Positions 9,063 through 17,467 of a stretch of 64,000 nt of DNA are shown piece after piece. This DNA comes from Streptomyces sp. NBRC 109706. GTDB lineage: Bacteria; Actinomycetota; Actinomycetes; Streptomycetales; Streptomycetaceae. Both the position numbers and the translations under genes were made by a program. The stretch is from NCBI RefSeq assembly GCF_000974485.1, contig NZ_BBOM01000005.1, positions 1,038,289-1,102,288 on the forward strand, read 5' to 3'. Under the pieces are notes generated by a model, which worked only from the letters and a program-made list of their open reading frames with translations, ran no database searches and was not told the origin of the DNA. The first letter of the stretch is position 1; every line of letters begins with the position of its first letter.

Positions 9063-9078
9063 CTCAAGAGCACTTGAG
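9063..9078. promoter_or_regulatory. SoxR-box-like palindrome
   Basis: ctcaag - agca - cttgag, a perfect inverted repeat with the core of the S. coelicolor SoxR box, located between soxR and the divergent phosphoesterase gene. A tagggat-like -10 candidate (taggat, 9088-9093) follows, seven bases before the soxR start. Confidence 0.7.
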
Positions 9079-9099
9079 GTCTTTGTCTAGGATGACCGC

Positions 9100-9579
9100 A
9101 TGGTCCAGGAGCAGCCTCCCCGCATCGTCAGGGAACTCACCATCGGCCAGCTGGCCGAGCGCAGCGGGGTCGCCACGTCGGCCCTGCGTTTCTACGAGGA
9201 GCAGGGGCTGATCAGCAGCCGACGCACCAGCGGCAACCAACGTCGTTACCACCGCGACACACTGCGTCGTGTGGCGTTCATCCGGGTCTCGCAGAATGTG
9301 GGCATGTCCCTGCAGGCGATCCGCGACGCGCTGGGCCGGCTGCCCGAGGGGCGCACGCCCGACCGGGCCGACTGGGCCGAGGTGTCGGCGTTCTGGCGCG
9401 CCGATCTGGACGCCAGGATCCGTCAGTTGACGCGGCTGCGGGACGATCTCACGGACTGCATCGGCTGTGGCTGCCTCTCGTTGGAGAGCTGCATGCTGGC
9501 CAACCCGTACGACGTCTGCGCCCGCGAGGGCAGCGGCCCGCGTCGGCTGTTGGGGGACGAGGGCCGGGGTGGCTGCTGA
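9100..9579 (+). CDS. soxR: Redox-sensing MerR-family activator SoxR
   Basis: A 159-residue MerR protein. The HTH starts at TIGQLAERSGVATSALRFYEE, a dimerisation helix follows, and the [2Fe-2S] ligands are Cys120, Cys123, Cys125 and Cys131 (CIGCGC then five residues to Cys), the exact SoxR pattern. In Streptomyces SoxR senses redox-active secondary metabolites such as actinorhodin and switches on oxygenases and exporters. A SoxR box lies just upstream, suggesting autoregulation or control of the divergent gene. The transcript would be almost leaderless. Confidence 0.95.
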   Translation: MVQEQPPRIVRELTIGQLAERSGVATSALRFYEEQGLISSRRTSGNQRRYHRDTLRRVAFIRVSQNVGMSLQAIRDALGRLPEGRTPDRADWAEVSAFWRADLDARIRQLTRLRDDLTDCIGCGCLSLESCMLANPYDVCAREGSGPRRLLGDEGRGGC

Positions 9580-9591
9580 TCGGGCGGCGGC

Positions 9592-10614
9592 TCAGACGCT
9601 GGCGGCGCAGCCGCAGGAGGCCCGCAGCCGCAGCGCGACGGGGAACTGCCGCAGCCGGTCGACCGGCGCCCCCGCCGTGTCGCCGATGGCGAGATCCACG
9701 GCGGCCCGCGCCATGGCCTCCCGGTCGGAGCCGACCGTCGTCAACGGCGGGTCGGTCAGCCCGGCTTCCTTGACGTCGTCGAAGCCGGCGACCGCCAACT
9801 CCCCCGGCACGTCGATGCGCAGCTCGCGCGCGGCCCGCAGCACGCCGATCGCCTGGTCGTCCGTGGCGCAGACCAGGGCCGGCGGCCGATCGGGGCCGGC
9901 CAGCAGCTCAAGGGCGATGTGGTAGGCGTCATAGCGGTTGTAGGGGGCCTTGAAGAGCCGGCCCTCGGTGTCGAGACCGGCGACGGCCATCGCCCGGCGC
10001 CAGCCGGTGACATGGTCGGTGACCGGGTCGCCGTGCTCGGGCGTGGAGTCGACGCCGCCGAGACAGGCGACATAGGGGTGGCCGTGGTCCAGCAGATGGC
10101 GGGTGAGGCGTTCGGCGCCGCCCACGTCGTCGAGCACCACGGCCACGTCGTCGATCGCCTCGGGCCTGCGGTGCAGCAGCACCACCCGGGCGTCCCAGGC
10201 GTCGATCTCCGTGGCGGCGTGCTCACTTGGGCCCTGGCTGATCAGGATCAGCCCGGAGACCCGCATGCCGAGGAAGGCCCGAAGATAGTGGACCTCGCGC
10301 TCGTCCAGATAGTCGGAGTTGCCGACCAGGACCATCTTTCCCCGCTCGGCCGCCGCCTGTTCGACGGCGTGCGCCATCTCGGCGAAGAACGGCTGGCGGG
10401 CGTCGGGCACGATCAGCCCGATCAGATCGGTGCGTTGGGAGGCCATCGCCTGGGCGACCCGGTCGGGCCGGTAGCCCAACTCCTTGATCGCGGCGAGCAC
10501 CCGCTCCCTGGTGGCCGCTGCCACCGGGCGCGGGCCGTTGTTGATGACATAGCTGACGACGGCGGTTGATGTCCCCGCCAGTCGTGCCACATCGTCCCGC
10601 GTCACCTTGGCCAC
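9592..10614 (-). CDS. LacI-family transcriptional regulator
   Basis: A 340-residue repressor. The N-terminal LacI HTH reads [22 protein letters not shown], with the hinge helix near residue 50 ([20 protein letters not shown]). A periplasmic-binding-protein-like effector domain follows ([27 protein letters not shown]). It ends in an unusual SCGCAAS tail. The ligand cannot be read; no sugar genes adjoin it. It converges on soxR with only 12 bases between stops. Confidence 0.92.
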   Translation of the reverse strand: MAKVTRDDVARLAGTSTAVVSYVINNGPRPVAAATRERVLAAIKELGYRPDRVAQAMASQRTDLIGLIVPDARQPFFAEMAHAVEQAAAERGKMVLVGNSDYLDEREVHYLRAFLGMRVSGLILISQGPSEHAATEIDAWDARVVLLHRRPEAIDDVAVVLDDVGGAERLTRHLLDHGHPYVACLGGVDSTPEHGDPVTDHVTGWRRAMAVAGLDTEGRLFKAPYNRYDAYHIALELLAGPDRPPALVCATDDQAIGVLRAARELRIDVPGELAVAGFDDVKEAGLTDPPLTTVGSDREAMARAAVDLAIGDTAGAPVDRLRQFPVALRLRASCGCAASV

Positions 10615-10631
10615 GGGAGGAGTCTACGCGC

Positions 10632-10678
10632 GCAACCGCCCCTTCGGATACGAATGTCGTATCCGAAGGGGCGGTTGC
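10632..10678 (-). terminator. Perfect 22-bp-stem terminator downstream of glnR
   Basis: Both arms are 22 bp with no mismatch (gcaaccgccccttcgg... and complement) around a 3-base loop, between the glnR stop and the LacI start. The long perfect symmetry could also bind a dimeric protein. Confidence 0.8.
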
Positions 10679-10734
10679 CCGGGTTACCCGTGAGTTCACA
10701 CACTCGTCATGGAGGCCACGCCCTTCGGGAGCCC

Positions 10735-11493
10735 TCAGTCGCGGCGGGCCGCCGCCTGCTTGACGACCTGCTCGGCCTCGCGGGTGACCGCGCGGGCCTG
10801 CTCCTGCTCGGCGTTCTTCTCCTTCTCCGGCACCACGAAGCGGTAACCGACGTTGCGCACGGTGCCGATGAGCGATTCGTGCTCGGGGCCGAGCTTGGCG
10901 CGCAGCCGTCGCACATGGACGTCCACGGTGCGGGTGCCGCCGAAGTAGTCGTAGCCCCAGACCTCCTGGAGCAGCTGCGCCCTGGTGAACACCCGACCGG
11001 GGTGCTGCGCCAGGTACTTGAGCAGCTCGAACTCCTTGAAGGTGAGGTCGAGCACCCGGCCCTTGAGCTTGGCGCTGTAGGTGGCCTCGTCGACCGAGAG
11101 ATCGCCGTTGCGGATCTCCATCGGGCTGTCGTCGGCGGTCAGCTGCTGGCGGCCGGTGGCCAGCCGCAGCCTGGCCTCGACCTCGGCGGGACCGGCGGTG
11201 TCCAGCACCACGTCGTCCACGCCCCAGTCGGCGGTCACGGCGGCGAGGCCGCCCTCGGTGACGATCAGCACCAGCGGGCAGCCGGGCCCGGTGGAACGGA
11301 GCAGCTGGCAGAGCGAACGCACCTGCGGCAGGTCCTTGCGGCCGTCGATCAGGATCACGTCGGCGCTGGGCGCGTCCACCAGCGCGGGGCCCTCGGCGGG
11401 GGCGACGCGCACGTTGTGCAGGAGGAGTTCGAGCGCTGGGAGCACTTGCGAGGACGGCTGAAGGGCGTTCGTAAGGAGAAGCAGCGAGCTCAT
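10735..11493 (-). CDS. glnR: Nitrogen regulator GlnR (OmpR-type)
   Basis: Global activator and repressor of nitrogen assimilation genes. The 252 residues have an atypical receiver domain ([27 protein letters not shown]) and an OmpR winged helix ([32 protein letters not shown]). Receiver acidic-pocket residues are incomplete, as known for GlnR, which works without a cognate kinase. A charged tail rich in Glu and Lys follows. ATG 11493 gives the conserved N-terminus. The downstream perfect hairpin terminates it. Confidence 0.95.
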   Translation of the reverse strand: MSSLLLLTNALQPSSQVLPALELLLHNVRVAPAEGPALVDAPSADVILIDGRKDLPQVRSLCQLLRSTGPGCPLVLIVTEGGLAAVTADWGVDDVVLDTAGPAEVEARLRLATGRQQLTADDSPMEIRNGDLSVDEATYSAKLKGRVLDLTFKEFELLKYLAQHPGRVFTRAQLLQEVWGYDYFGGTRTVDVHVRRLRAKLGPEHESLIGTVRNVGYRFVVPEKEKNAEQEQARAVTREAEQVVKQAAARRD

Positions 11494-11703
11494 GTCGGGG
11501 GGCGTTCCTTCCTCGGTCCTGGTATGGACCATGCGAGCGGCTCTGCCCAGAAAGCACGAAAGGACCCGAAATGGCGTCGCTGCCCGGGTCCTGCTTGTTC
11601 AGCAGCATAGCCGAAACATTTCCGGGTGCGCAGGGGCGTGCGTCACCCTGTTCGCGCCTTCCGCGTGGGCCGGGGCGCATGGGGGTGCGCGGGAGGCGTC
11701 ATC

Positions 11704-12054
11704 ATGGGGCGGCACCGGAAACGGGCCGAACCGGCGGCCGAACCAGCGGGCCGGGGCGGAGAGCGGAGAGCGGGGATCGCGGAGAACATGGCGAGCGGCA
11801 CGATCCGGTACTGGGCGGCGGCCAAGGCCGCGGCCGGCACCGCGGAGGAACCATACGAGGCCGACACCCTGGCTGAGGCGCTGGCCGCCGCCCGGCGGCG
11901 GCACGCGGAGCACGCGGAGTTCGACCGGGTCCTGGCCCGCTGCGCCTTCCTGGTGGACGGCGGCCAGGTCGGCTCGCGCGACCACGCGACCGTCGCGCTG
12001 GCCGAGGGCGGCACGGTCGAGGTGCTGCCCCCGTTCGCCGGCGGTGCCGCATGA
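11704..12054 (+). CDS. MoaD/ThiS-like ubiquitin-fold protein
   Basis: The conserved domain begins at the internal ATG 11788 (GTIRYWAAAKAAAG) and ends GGTVEVLPPFAGGAA, the beta-grasp of MoaD-type sulfur carriers. ATG 11704 has a good site (gggagg, seven bases) and adds a 28-residue basic extension; ATG 11788 gives the standard length. Sulfur carriers need a free C-terminal Gly-Gly, but here two Ala follow, so thiocarboxylation would need trimming or is lost. Its stop overlaps the next start (ATGA), implying coupled translation. Confidence 0.8.
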   Translation: MGRHRKRAEPAAEPAGRGGERRAGIAENMASGTIRYWAAAKAAAGTAEEPYEADTLAEALAAARRRHAEHAEFDRVLARCAFLVDGGQVGSRDHATVALAEGGTVEVLPPFAGGAA

Positions 12055-12947
12055 GCGGGCCGGCGGATGACCGGAACGGGTTGCGCCGATCGGGTGAGCC
12101 GGGCGTCGGCGGCGGAGACGGCGGAGAGAGGGGTCACGGGGGCATGGCGGACAACTTGTCGGGAACCCCGGCGGGAAACGCAGCGGCCCGGCAGCGTTCC
12201 GGGGCGAGGCATCGGGCCAGGTCGCCGATCATCAGCCCGGGCTGGCAGCCGGCGCTCGGCACCGCGCTGCTGGCCGGGCTGCTCGCGGTCACCGCGCCGA
12301 TCGGCCCCTGGGCGGCGCTGCCGGCCGTGGTGCTGCTCCAGGCGGTGACGGCGGCCGGCTGGTTCCGGCTGAACGGGATGTGGCCGGCCAGGCAGGGCAT
12401 CGCGCTGGCGTTCGCCGGCGGCCTCGCCGCCGATGTGGCGCTGCTGACGGTGGAAGGGGACGACGCGCCGGCCGCGCTGCTCGGCGTGCTGGGCGTCTGG
12501 TTCCTGCTGGTGGTGGTCCTGCAGCTGCGGCATCGCGGCTCGGCGGACGAGCGGCTCGACTCGTTGACCGCGACCTCGGCGGCCACCCTGCTGACCGTGG
12601 TGGCCACCGCGCTGCTGGCGGCGACGGAGGTGTCGGGCGAGGCGGTGGCGGTGGCGGCCGGCGCGGTGGCGGCGGCGACGCTGCTGCGGGCGCTGCCGGG
12701 GCCCGAGGCGCTGACCACGTTGCTGGGCCTGGCGGCCGGTTTCGCGGTTGGCGTGGTGGCCAGCGGCCAGGACATCGGCCGCCCCGCGCTCGCGCTGGGC
12801 GCGGCGGCCGGGGCCTGCGCGCTGATCGGGCTGCGGGTCGCGTCCTATGACTTCCCGTCCCGGTTCGTGCACTTCACGGCGGGGATCGCGCTGCCGCTGA
12901 CGGCGGCGGCACCGGCCGTCTACCCGTTGTCCCTGGCCCTGCTCTGA
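12051..12947 (+). CDS. Multi-pass membrane protein of unknown function
   Basis: A 298-residue protein. The first 60 residues are Gly/Arg-rich and probably cytoplasmic. About eight hydrophobic helices follow (ALGTALLAGLLAVTAPIG, LLGVLGVWFLLVVVLQL, TLLTVVATALLAATEV, further ones to the end). It has no enzyme motif I recognise. It overlaps the MoaD-like gene by four bases and should be co-translated with it. The real start could be the internal ATG at 12144 (MADNLSG). Confidence 0.75.
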   Translation: MSGPADDRNGLRRSGEPGVGGGDGGERGHGGMADNLSGTPAGNAAARQRSGARHRARSPIISPGWQPALGTALLAGLLAVTAPIGPWAALPAVVLLQAVTAAGWFRLNGMWPARQGIALAFAGGLAADVALLTVEGDDAPAALLGVLGVWFLLVVVLQLRHRGSADERLDSLTATSAATLLTVVATALLAATEVSGEAVAVAAGAVAAATLLRALPGPEALTTLLGLAAGFAVGVVASGQDIGRPALALGAAAGACALIGLRVASYDFPSRFVHFTAGIALPLTAAAPAVYPLSLALL

Positions 12948-13167
12948 GCCGGCCGGGCGCGTGCCGAGGGGGACGCGGGGCCGGTCAGGAACCTCGGCGG
13001 GCTCCCGGGTGTTGAGCAGGTGACAAGGGATACGGGGCTGTAACGGCCCTGCTGCAAGGATCTGTGCCCCCTGCCTGGTGACGGAGGGCGCGGGTTACGC
13101 TCACGTGGTTTTTCGGTCACCTGGATCCGTGGCTCCCGCCACACTTCACCTGGGGGTTCGCAACCCG

Positions 13168-13890
13168 ATGCGCGCACTGCGAATAAGCCTGATCGTGATC
13201 GTCGTCCTGGCCGTGCTGGCCGTGGTCGCCGACCGCGTCGCGCTGTATGTCACCCAGGGTGAGGTCGCCTCCCGCGCCCAGGACCGGCTGGGTCTCGAAT
13301 CGGAGCCGTCCATCTCGATCAAGGGCTTTCCCTTTCTGACCCAGGTCATGGGCAGCCAGCTGGACCGGGTGGATCTGGGCATCAACAGCTACCAGGCGTC
13401 GGTGGACGGCCAGCAGCTGAACATCCACGATCTGGACGTCCAGCTCACCGATGTCGAGCTGACCAGCGGCTACACCAGTGCGGTGGCCAGCGAGGCGCAT
13501 GGCGAGGGCATGATCAGCTACGACGAGCTGACCAGGGCCTACGGCGAACTGCTCGCGCTCCAGGGGAACGGTTTCGGCGTGGAGTTCGAGTACGCGGGCG
13601 ACGGGCGGCTGCTGCTGGTGCTCCAGGCCAGCGCGATGGGCCAGACGCTGGACGTCGGCGAGGCGGCGGGCGATCTGGTGCTGGAGAACGGCACGGTCAC
13701 CCTCTCGGTGGCCGAGGAGGAGATCCCGGACATCGGCGGCGAACGGGTGCAGCAGACCGTGCGGGAACAGCTCGACCAGCAGCGCACCATCTCCGGGCTG
13801 CCCGACGGCCTCGGTCTGACCTCCCTCGAACCGACCGAGCGGGGCCTGAAGGTGACCGTGGACGGCGAGAACATGTCGCTGAGCGAGTAA
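13168..13890 (+). CDS. LmeA-like (DUF2993) phospholipid-binding protein
   Basis: A 240-residue protein with an N-terminal membrane anchor or signal (ISLIVIVVLAVLAVVADRVALYV). The DUF2993 body contains the hallmark FPFLTQVMGSQLDRVDL and later GLTSLEPTERGLKVTVDGENMSL. In mycobacteria LmeA binds phospholipids and supports envelope mannan synthesis; a comparable envelope role is likely. ATG 13168 places the anchor at the start. The 220 bases before it hold no other gene. Confidence 0.85.
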   Translation: MRALRISLIVIVVLAVLAVVADRVALYVTQGEVASRAQDRLGLESEPSISIKGFPFLTQVMGSQLDRVDLGINSYQASVDGQQLNIHDLDVQLTDVELTSGYTSAVASEAHGEGMISYDELTRAYGELLALQGNGFGVEFEYAGDGRLLLVLQASAMGQTLDVGEAAGDLVLENGTVTLSVAEEEIPDIGGERVQQTVREQLDQQRTISGLPDGLGLTSLEPTERGLKVTVDGENMSLSE

Positions 13891-13955
13891 CCGGGCGGGG
13901 CGGGCTCCAACGGTCCCACGTTACGGTCAATCTCGTCTCAGAATGCGGAACGCCG

Positions 13956-13985
13956 GTGACATGAGCGAGGCGGCGTCCGTACGAT
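13956..13985 (+). promoter_or_regulatory. Promoter candidate for the leader peptide / sulfurtransferase operon
   Basis: gtgaca (13956-13961), 18-bp spacer, tacgat (13980-13985). The leader ATG at 13993 lies seven bases past the -10 element, so the transcript would be leaderless. Confidence 0.55.
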
Positions 13986-13992
13986 CGCGGAC

Positions 13993-14094
13993 ATGATGCG
14001 GCAGGCGACGGGCACCCCGGCCGGGGGCCTCACCAAACGGCGGGCGGTCGATCTCTGCCGCGTCGCCGCGAGCCTCTGTCGCAGTCTCGGCTGA
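13993..14094 (+). CDS. Cys-containing leader peptide, attenuator candidate
   Basis: Thirty-three codons, too short for routine calling. The end of the product, TKRRAVDLCRVAASLCR, matches the conserved Streptomyces putative leader peptide family (Arg-Arg, Val-Asp-Leu, then two Cys seven apart). It sits 129 bases before the sulfurtransferase gene and would be translated from the very 5' end. Cys codons (TGC, TGT) near its end suit a cysteine-supply attenuator like the polycysteine leaders of mycobacteria. Regulation by cysteine is inferred from this layout. Confidence 0.75.
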   Translation: MMRQATGTPAGGLTKRRAVDLCRVAASLCRSLG

Positions 14095-14223
14095 TCCCAC
14101 GCCCCTCCCCGCCGCGCGGCGCGCCCTCTCGTGCCCGGCTGTCCGAAGAAGCGCGCGTGCGTCGCCCTGCGGTACGTCCCGTTCCCGCACTGTTCCCGCC
14201 GAATCGCTCAAGGAGACATCAGC

Positions 14224-15063
14224 ATGAGCCGCAGTGACGTCCTGGTGGACGCCGACTGGGTCCAGGCCCACCTCGACGACCCCAAGGTGGTGCTCGTGGA
14301 AGTGGACGAGGACACCTCGGCCTACGAGAAGAACCACATCAAGAACGCCGTCCGGATCGACTGGAAGCAGGACCTCCAGGACCCGGTGCGCCGCGACTTC
14401 GTGGACCAGGAGGGCTTCGAGAAGCTGCTCTCCGCCCGGGGCATCGCCAACGACGACACGGTGGTCCTCTACGGCGGCAACAACAACTGGTTCGCCGCCT
14501 ACGCCTACTGGTACTTCAAGCTGTACGGCCACGAGGACGTCCGGCTGCTGGACGGCGGGCGCAAGAAGTGGGAGCTGGACTCCCGCGACCTGGTCGCCGA
14601 GGTGCCCACCCGCGCGGCCACCGAGTACCGCGCCAAGCCGCAGGACGCCTCGATCCGCGCCTTCCGCGACGAGGTCGTGGCGGCCATCGGCACCAAGAAC
14701 CTGGTCGACGTCCGCTCCCCCGACGAGTTCAGCGGCAAGCTGCTCGCCCCGGCGCATCTGCCGCAGGAGCAGTCCCAGGTCGGCGGCCACATCCCCAGCG
14801 CCCGCAACATCCCCTGGTCCAAGTCGGCCAACGACGACGGCACCTTCCGCTCCGAGGACGAGCTGAAGGAGCTGTACCAGGGCGAGGGCGTGGACCTGGA
14901 GAAGGACACCATCGCCTACTGCCGCATCGGCGAGCGCTCCGCGCACACCTGGTTCGTGCTGCACGAGCTGCTGGGCCAGGCCAACGTCAAGAACTACGAC
15001 GGTTCCTGGACCGAGTACGGCTCCCTGGTGGGCGTCCCGGTCGAGACCGGCCCCGCCAAGTAG
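14224..15063 (+). CDS. Thiosulfate sulfurtransferase (two-domain rhodanese)
   Basis: Transfers sulfane sulfur from thiosulfate to thiols or cyanide. The 279 residues form two rhodanese domains. The N-terminal one lacks the Cys (VVLYGGNNNW). The C-terminal one has the active loop CRIGER with Cys233. This CysA/SseA form is standard in Streptomyces, where it is followed by a DUF1416 gene, as here. ATG 14224 follows aaggag. Upstream lies the cysteine-rich leader peptide, pointing to control by sulfur amino-acid supply. Confidence 0.93.
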   Translation: MSRSDVLVDADWVQAHLDDPKVVLVEVDEDTSAYEKNHIKNAVRIDWKQDLQDPVRRDFVDQEGFEKLLSARGIANDDTVVLYGGNNNWFAAYAYWYFKLYGHEDVRLLDGGRKKWELDSRDLVAEVPTRAATEYRAKPQDASIRAFRDEVVAAIGTKNLVDVRSPDEFSGKLLAPAHLPQEQSQVGGHIPSARNIPWSKSANDDGTFRSEDELKELYQGEGVDLEKDTIAYCRIGERSAHTWFVLHELLGQANVKNYDGSWTEYGSLVGVPVETGPAK

Positions 15064-15110
15064 TCAGACGGTTTCTCCGAGCGGTTTCTTGAGCGAAAAG
15101 GGAGCAGGGC

Positions 15111-15398
15111 ATGTGCGGAGCGAAGGCGGGCGGTCCTGACGCGGCCGGCGTCAAGGCCGGCGAGACCACCATCCAGGGATCGGTCACCAGGGGCGGCGAG
15201 CCGGTGACCGGCTATGTCCGACTCCTGGACAGCACCGGTGAGTTCACCGCCGAGGTCCCCACCTCGGCGACCGGACAGTTCCGGTTCTACGCCGCCGAGG
15301 GCACCTGGACGGTGCGCGCGCTGGTGCCGGGCGGCACCGCGGACCGTCGGGTGGTCGCCCGGCAAGGCGGCCTGACCGAGGTCAGCATCGCCGTCTAG
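15111..15398 (+). CDS. DUF1416 protein
   Basis: A 95-residue protein starting MCGAKAGG, with a carboxypeptidase-regulatory-like beta-sandwich pattern (TIQGSVTRGGEPVTGYVRLL, then GQFRFYAAEGTWTVRAL). It is regularly found directly after the sulfurtransferase gene and is 47 bases from it here, so they are one operon ending at the adjacent terminator. The Cys at residue 2 might accept sulfur; its function is not established. Confidence 0.9.
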   Translation: MCGAKAGGPDAAGVKAGETTIQGSVTRGGEPVTGYVRLLDSTGEFTAEVPTSATGQFRFYAAEGTWTVRALVPGGTADRRVVARQGGLTEVSIAV

Positions 15399-15432
15399 AC
15401 GGGCTCCGCACAGCGGACTGTGCGCGCGACAG

Positions 15433-15464
15433 AAGGCCGCGCCCCTGGTGGGCGCGGCCTTTTC
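15433..15464 (+). terminator. Rho-independent-like terminator
   Basis: aaggccgcgccc - ctggt - gggcgcggcctt, perfect 12-bp stem followed by tttt, 34 bases after the DUF1416 stop. Confidence 0.9.
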
Positions 15465-15538
15465 GTTCCCCGTTGGCTGTTTCCCCGTGTCGGTAGTCGG
15501 CGGTCCTTGTCCGTGGATGGGCCTCGACCGGCGAGGGG

Positions 15539-15910
15539 TCAGTAGACCAGGGACCGCACGCCGTCGGGCAGGATCTCGCTCACGAAGACCTGCGCCCCGG
15601 CGATGCGTACACCGTCGATCACGTCCTCCTCCTTGATTCCCCTGCGCGCGGCGCACTGGGTGCACAGGGTGATGGTCCCCCCGGTCGAGATGGCCTCGAT
15701 CAGCTCCGGCAGCGGTGCGGCGTGCGGGAGTTGGAACTCCGCGGCCCGTCCCGGCAGCGCGAACCAGGCGGACTCTCCGGTCAGCCACAGCGAGACATTC
15801 ACTCCGCTGGCCACCGCCACCGAGGCCACCGTGAACGCCTGCGAGCAGCGCTCGGGGGCGTCGGACCCCGCCGTTACCTTGATTACCAGCTTGTGTGCCG
15901 TTTGAGCCAT
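15539..15910 (-). CDS. DsrE-family protein
   Basis: A 123-residue protein with a DsrE/F-like fold: KLVIKVTAGSDAPERCSQAFTVA at the start, then LWLTGESAW, and the conserved CTQCAARRGI near residue 82. DsrE-type proteins carry or relay sulfane sulfur through such Cys, so a link with the nearby sulfurtransferase operon is plausible. It converges on that operon and lies 38 bases upstream of a tiny zinc-ribbon gene's stop in the same direction. Confidence 0.88.
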   Translation of the reverse strand: MAQTAHKLVIKVTAGSDAPERCSQAFTVASVAVASGVNVSLWLTGESAWFALPGRAAEFQLPHAAPLPELIEAISTGGTITLCTQCAARRGIKEEDVIDGVRIAGAQVFVSEILPDGVRSLVY

Positions 15911-15948
15911 GAGACCACCGTAGCCGCGTGGGCTGGTCGGCTAGTCGG

Positions 15949-16032
15949 CTAGCGAGTCGTGCCGCAGGTAGCGCAGACCCAGTCGCCCTGCGGTCCCTGA
16001 TACATCGTCCCGCCACAATTTGGACAACTCAT
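15949..16032 (-). CDS. Mini zinc-ribbon protein, 27 residues
   Basis: ATG 16032 opens a 27-residue product with two knuckles, CPNCGG at residues 3-8 and CATCGT at 20-25, the spacing of a complete zinc ribbon. The start is followed immediately by the conserved MSCPNC pattern that I recall in Streptomyces next to DsrE genes. It is too short for most gene callers. It probably binds one zinc; its partner is unknown. It is cotranscribed with the DsrE-like gene downstream. Confidence 0.75.
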   Translation of the reverse strand: MSCPNCGGTMYQGPQGDWVCATCGTTR

Positions 16033-16232
16033 GATCACATCCTTTCCACGCGCTTAGACGCGACAGTGACCGGACACGTTCAGTCGCGGCGATCACAAAA
16101 CGGTCAAGGCGGCCCGACGGGTGTGCCCCGGGCGGCCCACCTCAGGGAGATTCCCCGGACCCGGGCCACTAGACTCGGCCGCGACCGTTCTTCACATTCG
16201 GGCCGTTCGGGCCGCGCGCAAGGAGCTATCCC

Positions 16233-16334
16233 GTGCTTGAGGCAGTCTTCATCACCCTGATGGCCCTGGTGGCCGTCGGCACAGCCGCGTTCACGGGCCT
16301 CGTCGTGGTGAAGCTCTACCAGGGCCAGCGCTGA
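16233..16334 (+). CDS. Small single-pass membrane protein, 33 residues
   Basis: GTG 16233 follows aaggag at good distance. The product is one hydrophobic helix (VFITLMALVAVGTAAFTGLVV) ending in VKLYQGQR. It stops two bases before the nitrobindin-like gene, so the two are coupled. Conserved short helices of this kind accompany that gene in Streptomyces as far as I recall. Function unknown. Confidence 0.7.
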   Translation: MLEAVFITLMALVAVGTAAFTGLVVVKLYQGQR

Positions 16335-16336
16335 CC

Positions 16337-16900
16337 ATGATCGAAATTCCGGAGGATCTCAACCCCCGGCTGGTCCCCCTCGCGTTCCTCCTCGGCACCT
16401 GGCAGGGCGCCGGCGTCGCCGACTTCCCCGGCGATGAGGCGAGCAACTTCGGCCAGCAGGTGACGTTCTCGCACGACGGCCGCGACTTCCTTGAGTTCAC
16501 CGCCCGCTCCTGGCGTCTGGACGACGAGGGCCGGCGGGGCGCTCCGCTGGAGACCGAGCACGGCTTCTGGCGCGTCGACGACGACCGTCAGATCGAGGCG
16601 GTCCTGGTCCGCGACCAGGGCGTCGTCGAGGTCTGGTACGGCGAACTGGCCGAGGGCAAGCCGCAGATCGACCTCGCGACGGACGCCATCGCGCGCACCC
16701 AGGCGTCCCCGCCGTACGCCGGCGGCAAGCGGCTCTACGGCTATGTCAACGGCGACCTGATGTGGGTCGGCGAGAAGGCCACCCCCGAGGTCCCGCTGCG
16801 CCCCTATATGTCGGCGCATCTGAAGAAGGCCGTCGACCCCCGCGAGTGGATCGACGACATCAAGGACCTCCCGGACGACGGCATCGCCTTCTTCCGCTGA
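16337..16900 (+). CDS. Nitrobindin-like heme-binding FABP-family protein
   Basis: A 187-residue ten-stranded barrel protein of the nitrobindin/THAP4 C-terminal family. The signature GTWQGAG is at residues 20-26, and RSWRLD, EHGFWRV and the EVWYGELAEGKPQIDLATD segment follow. Such proteins bind ferric heme and act on nitric oxide or peroxynitrite. The usual proximal His near the C-terminus may be HLKKAV. ATG 16337 directly follows the small membrane gene. Confidence 0.87.
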   Translation: MIEIPEDLNPRLVPLAFLLGTWQGAGVADFPGDEASNFGQQVTFSHDGRDFLEFTARSWRLDDEGRRGAPLETEHGFWRVDDDRQIEAVLVRDQGVVEVWYGELAEGKPQIDLATDAIARTQASPPYAGGKRLYGYVNGDLMWVGEKATPEVPLRPYMSAHLKKAVDPREWIDDIKDLPDDGIAFFR

Positions 16901-16959
16901 GCCCGAGCCCGGGCTGGGCCCAGCCACCCCTCCGCCCACCGGACGGGGGCCCGCGCACG

Positions 16960-17119
16960 GCCTCCGGCCGGGTGGCAGGGCGGTGCCCCGAGACCCCACC
17001 AGGGATCGGGCGGCCACCCCGGTCCCCCCCGGGGCGCCGGGGGGGGGCAGAACCCCGACCTCGAAGCGGACCGGTCAGCCACCGGAGAGTGGCCAGGCCC
17101 CCGGCCGGGAACGCAGACC
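16960..17119. repeat. Long direct repeat, copy 1
   Basis: About 160 bp, from gcctccggccgggtggcagg to ggaacgcagacc, repeated almost exactly at 17311-17467. The differences are mainly homopolymer lengths. The whole field 16901-17594 is GC-rich with shorter repeated motifs (ccgcccaccggacgg three times) and no gene. Confidence 0.9.
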
Positions 17120-17310
17120 ACCCGCCCCTCCACCCACCGGACGGTTGCTCACGCCCGGACCCGGACCCCGCCCGGTGCAGTGAAGCCGAACGACCAACCG
17201 CCGGGACCCCAGCCTCCGGCCGGCCCCGAACCCCCAAACCTGCGACAGTCCCCCCGGCCGGGAACGCAGCCCGCCCGTCCCTCCGCCCACCGGACGGTTG
17301 CTCGCCGCCG

Positions 17311-17467
17311 GCCTCCGGCCGGGTGGCAGGGCAGAGCCCCGAGACCCCACCAGGGATCGGGCGGCCACCCCGGTCCCCCCGGGGCGCCGGGGGGGCAGAA
17401 CCCCGACCTCGAAGCGGACCGGTCAGCCACCGGAGAGTGGCCAGGCCCCCGGCCGGGAACGCAGACC
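17311..17467. repeat. Long direct repeat, copy 2
   Basis: Second copy of the 160-bp element, offset 351 bp. It ends shortly before a further 30-bp duplication at 17500-17529 and 17532-17561 that leads directly into the promoter region of the hydrolase gene. Confidence 0.9.

Noticed and set aside
13927..14964. Minus-strand frame of 345 residues
   Set aside because: Shadow of the sulfurtransferase gene, which has clear rhodanese motifs on the other strand.
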